The notes below the pieces were generated by a model. The model was given only the letters and a program-made list of their open reading frames with translations, did not search any database and was not told the origin of the DNA. A stretch of DNA of 6,096 nucleotides. It comes from an uncultured Eubacteriales bacterium (GTDB lineage Bacteria > Bacillota > Clostridia > UMGS1883). Positions 1 through 5,977 of the stretch are shown here, one piece after another; the stretch's first letter is position 1; each line of letters opens with the position of its first letter. A program made the translations under genes and the position numbers. The DNA lies in the NCBI GenBank assembly GCA_905195005.1, contig CAJJUC010000144.1:1-6096 (forward strand). The letters run 5' to 3'.

Positions 1-2
1 CG

Positions 3-494
3 CTCTACTCCAAGGGAATGACGCAGCGCGCGGGGCTCGCGCAGGCGATAGTCCACAACCCCAAGCTTCTCGTGCTCGACGAGCCCGCCTCCGGCCTCGA
101 CCCGGTCGGCGCAGACGACCTGTGCAATATAATTCTGCGGCTGAAAGGCGAGGGCAAAACCGTTGTCATGGTTGGGGACGGAATAAACGATTCCCCGGCG
201 CTTGCCGCAGCGGATGTTTCGGTTGCGATGAAAGATTCATCCGACCTTGCGCGCGAGGTTGCGGATATAACTCTTCTGACAGAAGATTTGCGCGATTTAA
301 CGCTTGTCCGTGAACTTAGCCGCAGAATGCTCAGGAGAATTACGCGAAACTACGGAATTATCGTGGCATTTAACACAGCGCTGATACTGCTCGGCATGGG
401 CGGAGTGATTACGCCGTCCGTTTCATCGATTCTGCACAACGGTTCAACAATGCTGATAAGCGCGCACAGTATGCGTCCGCTTCTCAGTGAATAA
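3..494 (+). CDS. Chimeric frame: ABC ATPase fragment fused to P-type ATPase C-terminus (5' partial)
   Basis: The frame is open to the left edge; the first codons read LYSKG before the Met at 18, so the 5' end lies outside. Numbering from that Met, YSKGM-TQR is an ABC signature of the NatA/Ccm-like type, L17-E22 (LLVLDE) is Walker B and S25-D28 is the D-loop. An ABC ATPase should then show its switch histidine about 30 residues later. Instead, from about residue 50 the protein reads [15 protein letters not shown], the hinge motif of P-type ATPases. This is followed by two membrane segments (about 110-130 and 133-152) and a typical heavy-metal-ATPase ending with NSM/HSMRPLL-like residues. GC is 84/120 in bases 1-120 and 92/180 in 121-300. 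Neither half is complete: the ABC part lacks its H-loop, and no phosphorylation DKTG motif can fit. The product is unlikely to work as either enzyme. It is either a recombinant remnant or an assembly chimera. The family identity of both halves is secure; the reality of the fusion is not. Confidence 0.75.
   Translation, partial: LYSKGMTQRAGLAQAIVHNPKLLVLDEPASGLDPVGADDLCNIILRLKGEGKTVVMVGDGINDSPALAAADVSVAMKDSSDLAREVADITLLTEDLRDLTLVRELSRRMLRRITRNYGIIVAFNTALILLGMGGVITPSVSSILHNGSTMLISAHSMRPLLSE
120..165 (+). other. Junction between ABC-type and P-type ATPase sequence
   Basis: The residues encoded here (L35 to V49, including LKGEGKTV) fit both families. ABC ATPases carry an L-K-x-E-G-K-T-V strand after the D-loop, and P-type ATPases carry a similar strand just before GDGIND. 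The GC drop starts at about base 121, so the break most likely lies between 120 and 150. No insertion-sequence end or target duplication is visible. Confidence 0.6.
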
Positions 495-546
495 TGCGGA
501 AAAAAGGCACATTTGAAAAATTTTCGCATAAAATATATAAAAACGC

Positions 547-578
547 TTGACAAATCAAAACACAGGTGTTATTATAAT
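547..578 (+). promoter_or_regulatory. Sigma-A promoter of the T-box/importer operon
   Basis: A perfect -35 TTGACA lies at 547-552. With a 17-base spacer, the -10 is TATTAT at 570-575. An overlapping perfect TATAAT at 573-578 would need a 20-base spacer and is less likely. Transcription should start at about 582-587, shortly before the T-box stem I, which fits a leader-controlled operon. Confidence 0.8.
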
Positions 579-822
579 GGAAAATAAATATTAACTAAAT
601 CCGTTGAAGAGAAATAGTAGCTGTGATGTGCTTCGGAAAGCGAGCCGTCGGTGGTGTGAGGTACGGTGCGGAGCAGCATGGTGAATGGGTCTCGGAGGAG
701 CGGGGGCGAAAGCAGTTTGCACGTTATTAGTTTCCGACGTGTGTATCACGTTACAGATACAGGGTATTAACCGTTTAAATACGGAGTATCCGATAAAGCG
801 GAAAGCGAAAAGCTTTCAAGTG

Positions 823-853
823 GGGTGGCACCACGGTTTAGTTAAATCGTCCC
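823..853 (+). promoter_or_regulatory. T-box antiterminator
   Basis: GGG (823-825) pairs with CCC (851-853) and ACG (833-835) pairs with CGT (848-850), leaving the seven-base bulge TGGCACC (826-832) that accepts the tRNA acceptor end. The CCC at 851-853 is also the start of the terminator stem, so the two structures exclude each other. This is the classical T-box arrangement. Confidence 0.88.
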
Positions 854-880
854 GACAGCGTTGCAGCTGTCGGGATTTTT
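851..880 (+). terminator. Leader terminator of the T-box
   Basis: CCCGACAGC (851-859) pairs perfectly with GCTGTCGGG (866-874) over a six-base loop and is followed by A and five T (876-880). It is a strong intrinsic terminator that should stop transcription before the importer genes when tRNA-Trp is charged. Confidence 0.92.
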
Positions 881-912
881 AGTGCAAAATTTTTTGAAAG
901 GTGTTGTCAAAC

Positions 913-1926
913 ATGAAAAAAACAAAGGTAATTGCAAAAATGGCAGGCTTGCTTCTCGGCGCGGCGCTTATAGTGAGCGGCTGCGGTCAGAAATCCTCAA
1001 CGGATTCTCAGACAAAGAAAAGCGATGAAAAGGTTTATAAAATCGGCGTAACGCAGATTACCGATCATCCGTCGCTCGACAACTGCCGTGAGGGCTTTAT
1101 AGAAGGACTTAAGAACGAGGGATATGTTGATGGGGAAAACGCGGACATTGAATTTAAGTCGGCTCAGAACGATATGTCGCTTGCAACGCAGATTGCGCAG
1201 AATTTCGCAAGCGCAAGAAAAGACCTTGTCTGCGGCATTTCAACGCCGTCCGCACAAACGCTTTACTCCGTTTGCCTTGAAAAGAAAATCCCCGTTATAT
1301 TCAATGCAATTTCGGATCCTGTTGCGGCAAAGCTTGCAAAGTCGGAAACGGAAGCAATTCCCGGAATCAGCGGCGTGAGCGACAGGCTCCCCGTTGAGGA
1401 TCAGCTCAAGCTCATCCGCGAGCTTCTGCCGGAAGCAAAGAAAATCGGTATTCTCTATAAAACAAGCGAGGATAATTCAGTCAGCACACTTAAAACATAC
1501 AAAGAGCTTGCGGGAAAATACGGCTTTGAAATCGTTGAAAAGGGAATAGGCACAGAGGCTGAAATTTCTCAGGCGATTGACGTTATTTTAAATGAGGTTG
1601 ACTGCATATCGAACCTTACCGATAACACGGTTGTAAATAATCTTGCGCTTCTTGTTCAGAAAGCGAACGACAAAAATATTCCCGTGTTCGGCTCTGAGGA
1701 GGAGCAGGTTAAGAACGGCTGCCTCGCATCCGCCGGACTTGACTATTTTGCACTCGGCGTTCAGGCGGGCGAAATGGCAGCGCACGTTCTCGGCGGTGAG
1801 AAAATCGAAAATATTCCTTATGAAACAATGAAGGACACAAAGTTTACTCTTAACACAACGGCTGCCGAAAAATTCGGCGTTCCGACAGACGGCGAAATCG
1901 CCGCAAAGGCCGACAAGGTAAAATAA
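913..1926 (+). CDS. trpX: Tryptophan ABC importer, substrate-binding lipoprotein
   Basis: Extracytoplasmic binding protein of the ABC_sub_bind (TrpX-like) family, 337 residues, a usual length. The N-terminus is a lipoprotein signal: Lys at 2, 3, 5 and 9, a hydrophobic stretch at 10-21, and the lipobox V21-S22-G23-C24. C24 should be lipidated and anchor the mature protein to the outer face of the membrane. A polar Ser/Thr/Lys linker follows, then the two-lobed binding fold starting at YKIGVTQITDHPSLD, a hallmark opening of this family. The start is ATG 913, because GAAAGGTG (896-903) sits nine bases upstream as ribosome site; the in-frame GTG at 901 overlaps that site and would spoil the signal peptide. 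It is the first gene after the T-box and lies 19 bases before the permease. It contains no Trp residue. The Trp substrate is inferred from the riboswitch, the family and this bias; other members of the broader family are unassigned, so the binding residues should be compared with a known TrpX. Confidence 0.88.
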   Translation: MKKTKVIAKMAGLLLGAALIVSGCGQKSSTDSQTKKSDEKVYKIGVTQITDHPSLDNCREGFIEGLKNEGYVDGENADIEFKSAQNDMSLATQIAQNFASARKDLVCGISTPSAQTLYSVCLEKKIPVIFNAISDPVAAKLAKSETEAIPGISGVSDRLPVEDQLKLIRELLPEAKKIGILYKTSEDNSVSTLKTYKELAGKYGFEIVEKGIGTEAEISQAIDVILNEVDCISNLTDNTVVNNLALLVQKANDKNIPVFGSEEEQVKNGCLASAGLDYFALGVQAGEMAAHVLGGEKIENIPYETMKDTKFTLNTTAAEKFGVPTDGEIAAKADKVK

Positions 1927-1945
1927 AGGAAGGGGTGAAGCCCCG

Positions 1946-2839
1946 GTGGCTTCGGTAGTAACGGATTTAATAATCGGAATATTGATTGAAGGACTTATTT
2001 ACGGACTTTTGGCGCTCGGAATCTATATCAGCTACAGAGTGCTCGATTTTGCGGACTTGTCGGTTGACGGAACGTTTCCGCTCGGCGCGGCTGTTGCAGC
2101 AAGAATGATTATCGGGGGAACAAATCCGTGGATAACGCTTCCCGTTTCATTTGCGGCAGGTATGCTTGCAGGTATGCTGACGGGCATTCTGAACGAAAAG
2201 CTGAAGATAAAGGATTTGCTTTCGGGAATTATCGTTATGACAATGCTGTACTCGGTTAACTACAGAATTGTCGGCAGACCGACCGAAAATCTTATTAATC
2301 AGCAAACGATTTTCACCTCGGTTTCGGGCATACTTCCTCCGGCGCTTGCGCCTTATGCAAAGCTTATAACGGTGGCGGTAATTATGCTTGTTGTCAAGCT
2401 TGTTCTCGATTTATATCTGAAAACGAAGTCGGGCTTTCTGCTGCGCAGCGTCGGTGACAATCCGGCGCTCGTGGTGTCGCTTGCAAAAAACCCCGGCACG
2501 ATGAAAATTCTCGGTCTGGCGCTTGCGAACGGACTTGTTGCTCTTTCCGGCGCCGTGAATCTGCAAAGCACGTTTTCATTTAACGTTGCCGGCGGAACGG
2601 GGAAAATGGTCATGGGACTTGCCGCCGTTATAATCGGAACAACGATTTTCGGCAGGCTGCGGCTTATGGGCGTTACAACCGCCGTTGTTATCGGCATGAT
2701 TATCTATAAGGCGTGCATTTCGCTTGCGCTCATGGCAGGCTTTGAAGCGAGCGATCTTAACCTGATTATATCCGTTCTGTTTGTTATCACGCTCTGCATA
2801 AATAACTTTATTCTGAATCGGGGTGACAAAAATGCTTGA
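1946..2839 (+). CDS. trpY: Tryptophan ABC importer, membrane permease
   Basis: Integral membrane subunit of the BPD_transp_2 (LivH-like) permease family, 297 residues. I count about eight or nine hydrophobic segments, including about 8-30, 63-82, 91-110, 135-155, 185-205, 215-235, 240-262 and 268-290. The stretch DLSVDGTFPLGAA (38-50) is typical of permeases paired with ABC_sub_bind proteins. It should form the pore as a dimer and contact the ATPase inside the cell. The start is GTG 1946, with AGGGGTG (1931-1937) eight bases upstream; an internal TTG at 1982 has no ribosome site. The region around the start can form two competing small hairpins (see findings). Its 3' end overlaps the ATPase start by eight bases, so the two are probably translationally coupled. 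The only Trp of the whole importer is W62. The symbol follows the trpXYZ naming of comparative genomics and is less certain than the family. Confidence 0.85.
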   Translation: MASVVTDLIIGILIEGLIYGLLALGIYISYRVLDFADLSVDGTFPLGAAVAARMIIGGTNPWITLPVSFAAGMLAGMLTGILNEKLKIKDLLSGIIVMTMLYSVNYRIVGRPTENLINQQTIFTSVSGILPPALAPYAKLITVAVIMLVVKLVLDLYLKTKSGFLLRSVGDNPALVVSLAKNPGTMKILGLALANGLVALSGAVNLQSTFSFNVAGGTGKMVMGLAAVIIGTTIFGRLRLMGVTTAVVIGMIIYKACISLALMAGFEASDLNLIISVLFVITLCINNFILNRGDKNA

Positions 2840-3605
2840 GCTGCAAAATATCACAAAGATATTCAATAAAGGCACAATCGATGAAAAGCGCCTGTTTGAA
2901 AATTTCAGTATGAGCATTGAAAACGGGCAGTTTATTTCTGTTGTCGGCTCAAACGGTTCGGGTAAAACAACTGTTCTGAATATGATTTCGGGCGATGTTA
3001 TGCCGTCCGCCGGGAAAATAATTCTTGACGGAAAGGACATCACGCATCAGAAAAATTATAAGCGCGCCGAAAAAATTGCGCGCGTGTTTCAGAATCCTGC
3101 GATGGGAACGTGCCCGTCAATGACGATTTTTGAAAATATGTCAATTGCCGACAATAAGCTTAAACCGTTCAACCTGAGCCGCGGTCTGAACCACAAGCGG
3201 AAGGATTTTTACCGCTCGCAGCTCGAAATTCTCGGGCTGGGACTTGAAAACAGGATGAACACTCTTTCGGGTGCGCTTTCGGGCGGTCAGCGTCAAGCGC
3301 TCGCACTTATCATGGCAACAATGGTTAAACCCGATATTTTGCTGCTTGATGAGCACACTGCGGCGCTTGACCCGAAATCAAGCGATATCGTTATGGAGCT
3401 GACGCGCCGCGTTGTTGAAAGCAAGGGCATCACCACGCTGATGGTAACGCATAATCTTCGCTATGCGGTGGAGTACGGTAACCGCACCGTTATGATGCAC
3501 AACGGAAATATTGTGCATGATTCCGCGGGAGAAGCAAGAAAAAATCAGTCCACAGACGATTTGCTTAAAATATTTAATGAAATAAGCATTGAATGCGGCA
3601 ATTAG
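2832..3605 (+). CDS. trpZ: Tryptophan ABC importer, ATP-binding subunit
   Basis: Cytoplasmic ATPase that powers the importer, 257 residues, complete. Walker A is G39-T46 (GSNGSGKT), the Q-loop is Q87, the signature is L149-Q153 (LSGGQ), Walker B is I169-E174 (ILLLDE), the D-loop follows at A178-D180, and the switch histidine is H207. Walker B is followed by HTAALDP where many ABC proteins have PTSALDP; a His after the catalytic Glu is frequent in this permease-linked subgroup. The start is ATG 2832, with GGGGTG (2820-2825) six bases upstream; the in-frame GTG 2823 lies inside that ribosome site. The ATG overlaps the permease stop (2837-2839), suggesting coupling. It has no Trp residue. It is the last gene of the operon, and a strong terminator follows 14 bases later. 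All catalytic motifs are intact, so it should be active. Confidence 0.9.
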   Translation: MLELQNITKIFNKGTIDEKRLFENFSMSIENGQFISVVGSNGSGKTTVLNMISGDVMPSAGKIILDGKDITHQKNYKRAEKIARVFQNPAMGTCPSMTIFENMSIADNKLKPFNLSRGLNHKRKDFYRSQLEILGLGLENRMNTLSGALSGGQRQALALIMATMVKPDILLLDEHTAALDPKSSDIVMELTRRVVESKGITTLMVTHNLRYAVEYGNRTVMMHNGNIVHDSAGEARKNQSTDDLLKIFNEISIECGN

Positions 3606-3619
3606 TAAAAGAATATTTT

Positions 3620-3677
3620 AAATTCGGTAAAGGGGATATAAAAAGCATCGGTTTTTTACATCCCCTTTACCGAATTT
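3620..3677 (+). terminator. Terminator of the importer operon, long inverted repeat
   Basis: A perfect 18-bp inverted repeat (3620-3637 with 3660-3677) continues, after one A/C mismatch, with TAAAAA (3639-3644) against TTTTTA (3653-3658) around an eight-base loop. The 3' arm ends in TTTT before AA. The symmetric A/T flanks mean it could stop transcription from both directions. It ends 14 bases before the pyk -35 element and insulates the two units. Confidence 0.85.
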
Positions 3678-3691
3678 TAACCGAAAATATG

Positions 3692-3720
3692 TTGACTTGA
3701 AGAAAAAAACATATTATGAT
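3692..3720 (+). promoter_or_regulatory. Sigma-A promoter of pyk
   Basis: TTGACT (3692-3697), a 17-base spacer and TATGAT (3715-3720). A perfect TATAAT at 3722-3727 is 24 bases from this -35 and could only serve another start. The untranslated leader is about 35 bases with no visible riboswitch. I saw no clear CcpA (cre) operator. Confidence 0.75.
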
Positions 3721-3747
3721 ATATAATAGGTTAGTTTTTGAAACAAT

Positions 3748-3765
3748 GAGGGGGATAAGGCTTTG
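3748..3765 (+). promoter_or_regulatory. Ribosome site that fixes the TTG start of pyk
   Basis: GAGGGGG (3748-3754) lies eight bases before TTG 3763. The protein then begins RKTKIICTIGPAS, the normal pyruvate kinase opening, so the TTG start is required. The ATG at 3746 is out of frame. Confidence 0.85.
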
Positions 3766-5181
3766 AGAAAAACAAAAATTATATGCACCATCGGACCTGC
3801 AAGCAGTGACGAAAAAATTTTCAGAAAAATGTGCGAGGCAGGGCTTAACGTTGCCCGTCTGAATTTTTCGCACGGCTCGCATGAGGAGCATCTGAAAAAA
3901 ATTGAAATGATAAAAAAGGTGCGTGAGGAGCTTGATGCCCCGATTGCAATAATGCTTGACACAAAGGGGCCGGAGTACAGAATAAAGACCTTTGAAAACG
4001 AAAAGGTAACCGTGCATGACGGCGATGAATTTATCTTTACAACGCGTGATGTTGTCGGAAACGAATCTGTTGTCGGCGTTAATTACAGCGGTCTTGTGAA
4101 CGACCTTTCAGTCGGCGACCGTGTGCTTGTAAATAACGGTCTTGTGATTTTTGAGGTTAAAAAAATCACCGATACGGATGTTATATGCACCACCGTAACA
4201 GGCGGTGAGCTTTCGGACCGCAAGAGCATGAGCTTTCCGAATAAGGTTCTGAACCAGAAATATCTGAGCGAACAGGATAAAAAAGACTTGCTTTTTGGTA
4301 TCAAAAATGAGGTCGATTTTGTTGCAGCATCTTTTGTTTCAACAAAGCAGGATTTACTCGACCTTAGAAACTTCTTAAATGAAAACGGCGGTTCAGATAT
4401 TGATATTATCGCTAAGATTGAAAACCGCTCAGGTGTCGAAAACATTGAAGAACTTTGCGAGATTGCTGACGGAATCATGGTTGCAAGAGGTGACTTAGGT
4501 GTGGAAATTCCATTTGTAGAAGTTCCCGCCATCCAGAAATATCTTATCAAAAAATGCAGACTTCTCGGAAAAAGAGTTATAACTGCTACTGAAATGCTTG
4601 AATCAATGATACAGAATCCTCGCCCTACGAGAGCTGAAATCTCTGATGTTGCAAACGCAGTCTATGATGGTTCATCGGCAATAATGCTTTCGGGTGAGTC
4701 AGCTTCAGGAAAATACCCTGTCGCTGCCGTTAAAAACATGGCAGAAATCGCATTATATACGGAAAAGAATATTGACTATGCAAAACGCTTCAGAACCACT
4801 GAATACAGAATAAAGGATAATACTGATGCCATATCGCACGCTACCTGTGCAATGGCTATTGATACAAACGCAAAGGGTATTGTCATAAGTTCACTTTCAG
4901 GAAATACAGTTCGTATGGTAAGCCGTTTCCGCTGCCCTGTTGACATAATCGGCATGACAACATCCATAAAAGCATGGAGAAAATTAAATTTGAGTTGGGG
5001 GGTAACTCCTGTTCTCAGCGAGGAATTTAACTCTGTTGATGTCATGTTCTATCACGCAATGAATCATGCAAAGAAAATATTTAACTTAAACAAAGGCGAC
5101 AATGTTGTCCTCACCGGCGGTCAGGTGAGCGGTGTATCAGGAAAAACAAACACTATTCGCGTAGAAGCCGTTTCAAAATAA
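3763..5181 (+). CDS. pyk: Pyruvate kinase
   Basis: Converts phosphoenolpyruvate and ADP to pyruvate and ATP, the last step of glycolysis, in the cytoplasm as a tetramer. 472 residues, a full-length short form without the extra C-terminal PEP-utiliser-like domain of Bacillus enzymes. Visible active-site residues: R32, N34, S36 (VARLNFSH), D66-T67-K68 (DTKGPE), the catalytic K218 and metal ligand E220 in the signature IIAKIENRSGVEN, D244 (ARGDLG), and T276 in ATEMLESM. E71 at the Glu/Lys switch position predicts a K+-dependent enzyme. Domain B spans roughly 69-166 and the regulatory C-domain roughly 340-472. Minor variants are ATEML for the common ATQML and MLSGES for MLSGET. The start is TTG. 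It has its own promoter. Codon use changes abruptly at about codons 187-215 (see findings), so the gene may be a mosaic, although the reading frame and all motifs are intact. Confidence 0.96.
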   Translation: MRKTKIICTIGPASSDEKIFRKMCEAGLNVARLNFSHGSHEEHLKKIEMIKKVREELDAPIAIMLDTKGPEYRIKTFENEKVTVHDGDEFIFTTRDVVGNESVVGVNYSGLVNDLSVGDRVLVNNGLVIFEVKKITDTDVICTTVTGGELSDRKSMSFPNKVLNQKYLSEQDKKDLLFGIKNEVDFVAASFVSTKQDLLDLRNFLNENGGSDIDIIAKIENRSGVENIEELCEIADGIMVARGDLGVEIPFVEVPAIQKYLIKKCRLLGKRVITATEMLESMIQNPRPTRAEISDVANAVYDGSSAIMLSGESASGKYPVAAVKNMAEIALYTEKNIDYAKRFRTTEYRIKDNTDAISHATCAMAIDTNAKGIVISSLSGNTVRMVSRFRCPVDIIGMTTSIKAWRKLNLSWGVTPVLSEEFNSVDVMFYHAMNHAKKIFNLNKGDNVVLTGGQVSGVSGKTNTIRVEAVSK

Positions 5182-5194
5182 ACCGATGGATAGT

Positions 5195-5238
5195 ATTCAT
5201 GATGAATAACATTCATCATATGAATATTTATTCATCAT
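5195..5238. repeat. Cluster of ATTCAT/ATGAAT inverted repeats
   Basis: ATTCAT and its complement alternate within 44 bases. ATGATGAAT (5199-5207) pairs with ATTCATCAT (5211-5219) over a three-base loop. Alternatively ATGAATA (5220-5226) pairs with TATTCAT (5229-5235) over a two-base loop. The cluster lies 14 bases after the pyk stop. Its role is unknown: mRNA 3' end stabilisation, a protein site, or chance in AT-rich DNA. Confidence 0.6.
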
Positions 5239-5280
5239 GTAAATTATGCTTATATTTTTATATCAAAACCAGTAAAACTT

Positions 5281-5321
5281 TATCATGTATGGATATTTTG
5301 CCTATTGTTCCATGCATGATA
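5281..5321. repeat. 12-bp inverted repeat after pyk
   Basis: TATCATGTATGG (5281-5292) pairs with CCATGCATGATA (5310-5321) with one G-U pair and a 17-base loop. It has no T-run right behind it, so it is not a clear terminator. It sits between the ATTCAT cluster and the terminator. Confidence 0.5.
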
Positions 5322-5337
5322 CAGAACAAAAACATAG

Positions 5338-5375
5338 AACAGCCGGATTCGATTTTATCGAACCCGGCTGTTTTT
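5338..5375 (+). terminator. Terminator between the convergent genes
   Basis: AACAGCCGG (5338-5346) pairs with CCGGCTGTT (5364-5372), and TTCGAT (5348-5353) with ATCGAA (5357-5362), with one A/C mismatch and a three-base loop; TTTTT follows (5371-5375). On the minus strand a T-run (the A-run at 5328-5332) lies shortly beyond the stem, so it probably also ends the minus-strand gene, whose stop is at 5396-5398. Confidence 0.85.
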
Positions 5376-5395
5376 ATTGCACTTACACATTTATT

Positions 5396-5977
5396 TTACT
5401 TAGCAAGCGTTTTAATCTTTAATGACTTAGACCACGGTGCAATAAGATACTTTGTTCCGGCATCTGTCTTGACCGCTGCCTTGTATCTCTGTCTAAAATA
5501 ATATGTCGTGTTAGGTTTAAGTCCCTTAATAACAATAGATTTTCCTGTATATTTTTTTACATTTCCACCTGACTTAGTGATAGTTTTAGCATCTTTAAAA
5601 TTCTTATTTGAAGAATACTGAAGTTCATACTTTGCATAATCTGTATAAAAATTCACTATCTTTACTGTATTTTTCGTAATATTCTTTTTCGTAACATACT
5701 TCTTCTTTTTCTTGTTATAAGATAATTTCGTTTCTGCCATCGGTTTTACATCTCTCTCAGGCGGTGCAGAAAGCGTCATATGTGCTGTATCACTTACTTT
5801 GCTTGACGGTCCGTAAACAAAAATATCTATCGTTTTTCTCTTATTAAAGCAGGACTTTTTTACCTTATAATAATTTGTTTCAACATCAGCATCTTCTATA
5901 AGTTCATAATTTCTGCTGCCCGGTATCTGTTTACTCGCTGCAAGAAGAAATTTATCCCATGAAGTAATAACTCCCAC
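5396..5977 (-). CDS. C-terminal part of a secreted-type protein with fibronectin III-like end, 5' end unresolved
   Basis: I do not recognise the full protein. Numbering from the GTG at 5975-5977 gives 193 residues. Residues 104-192 look like a fibronectin III-like domain of the kind found at the end of surface proteins of gut Firmicutes: YELQYSSNKNF (117-127), the tyrosine-corner-like stretch LKPNTTYYFRQRY (153-165), and PWSKSLKIKT near the end. A lysine-rich linker (88-103) precedes it. The first 60 residues (SWDKFLLAA, NYYKVKKS, IDIFVYG) suggest an extracellular module of unknown type. No signal peptide or sortase motif is present in what can be seen. The frame stays open upstream to 6085 without ATG, GTG or TTG, and residues such as NNQYVVGWDDLYNSTGYK there look coding. 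The GTG is therefore probably not the true start; a frameshift or chimeric join near 6040-6090 is likely. The DNA is AT-rich (18/60 GC in 5521-5580), unlike the importer genes. Confidence 0.65.
   Translation of the reverse strand: MGVITSWDKFLLAASKQIPGSRNYELIEDADVETNYYKVKKSCFNKRKTIDIFVYGPSSKVSDTAHMTLSAPPERDVKPMAETKLSYNKKKKKYVTKKNITKNTVKIVNFYTDYAKYELQYSSNKNFKDAKTITKSGGNVKKYTGKSIVIKGLKPNTTYYFRQRYKAAVKTDAGTKYLIAPWSKSLKIKTLAK

Larger units (their letters stand above)
600..880 (+). promoter_or_regulatory. T-box riboswitch, tRNA-Trp specific
   Basis: This leader binds uncharged tRNA and controls read-through of a terminator. Stem I closes with GAGA (609-612) against TCTC (690-693). The AGTA loop-E element is at 616-619, and the distal arm closes with CCGT (645-648) against ACGG (663-666). 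In the 3' side of the specifier loop, after GTGAA, the triplet TGG is at 686-688, the Trp codon. Likely stem II pairs CACGT (720-724) with ACGTG (737-741). Likely stem III pairs GATAC (756-760) with GTATC (786-790). The T-box consensus lies at 818-836, and its TGGC (826-829) would pair with a tRNA 3' end GCCA, that is, discriminator G73. Bacterial tRNA-Trp has G73, so both contacts agree on Trp. The downstream genes encode a TrpX-like importer, which makes the assignment coherent. Helices were paired by eye, not folded. Confidence 0.93.

Noticed and set aside
494..529. ATGCG/CGCAT hairpin (494-498 with 525-529) just after the P-type ATPase stop as a terminator
   Set aside because: The loop is long, a G bulges in the stem and no T-run follows (TAAAATATA), so termination is doubtful.
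685..882. Open frame of 65 codons inside the leader
   Set aside because: It lies wholly over the T-box specifier, antiterminator and terminator, has no ribosome site and no recognisable protein features.
1588..1785. Minus-strand open frames under trpX, trpY, trpZ and pyk (for example 1588-1785, 2353-3043, 4083-4550)
   Set aside because: All lie opposite genes with clear family motifs on the plus strand and show no motif, start site or spacing of their own.
3722..3727. TATAAT as the -10 of pyk
   Set aside because: It is 24 bases from the TTGACT element; TATGAT at 3715-3720 gives the proper 17-base spacing.
5195..5375. CRISPR array or attachment site
   Set aside because: The repeats are very short, inverted rather than direct, and lack regular spacers; no cas, integrase or tRNA gene is in the window.
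5199..5501. Open frame of 100 codons after pyk on the plus strand
   Set aside because: It runs over the hairpins and the terminator and then antisense through the fibronectin-like gene; it has no ribosome site and its residues do not look like a protein.
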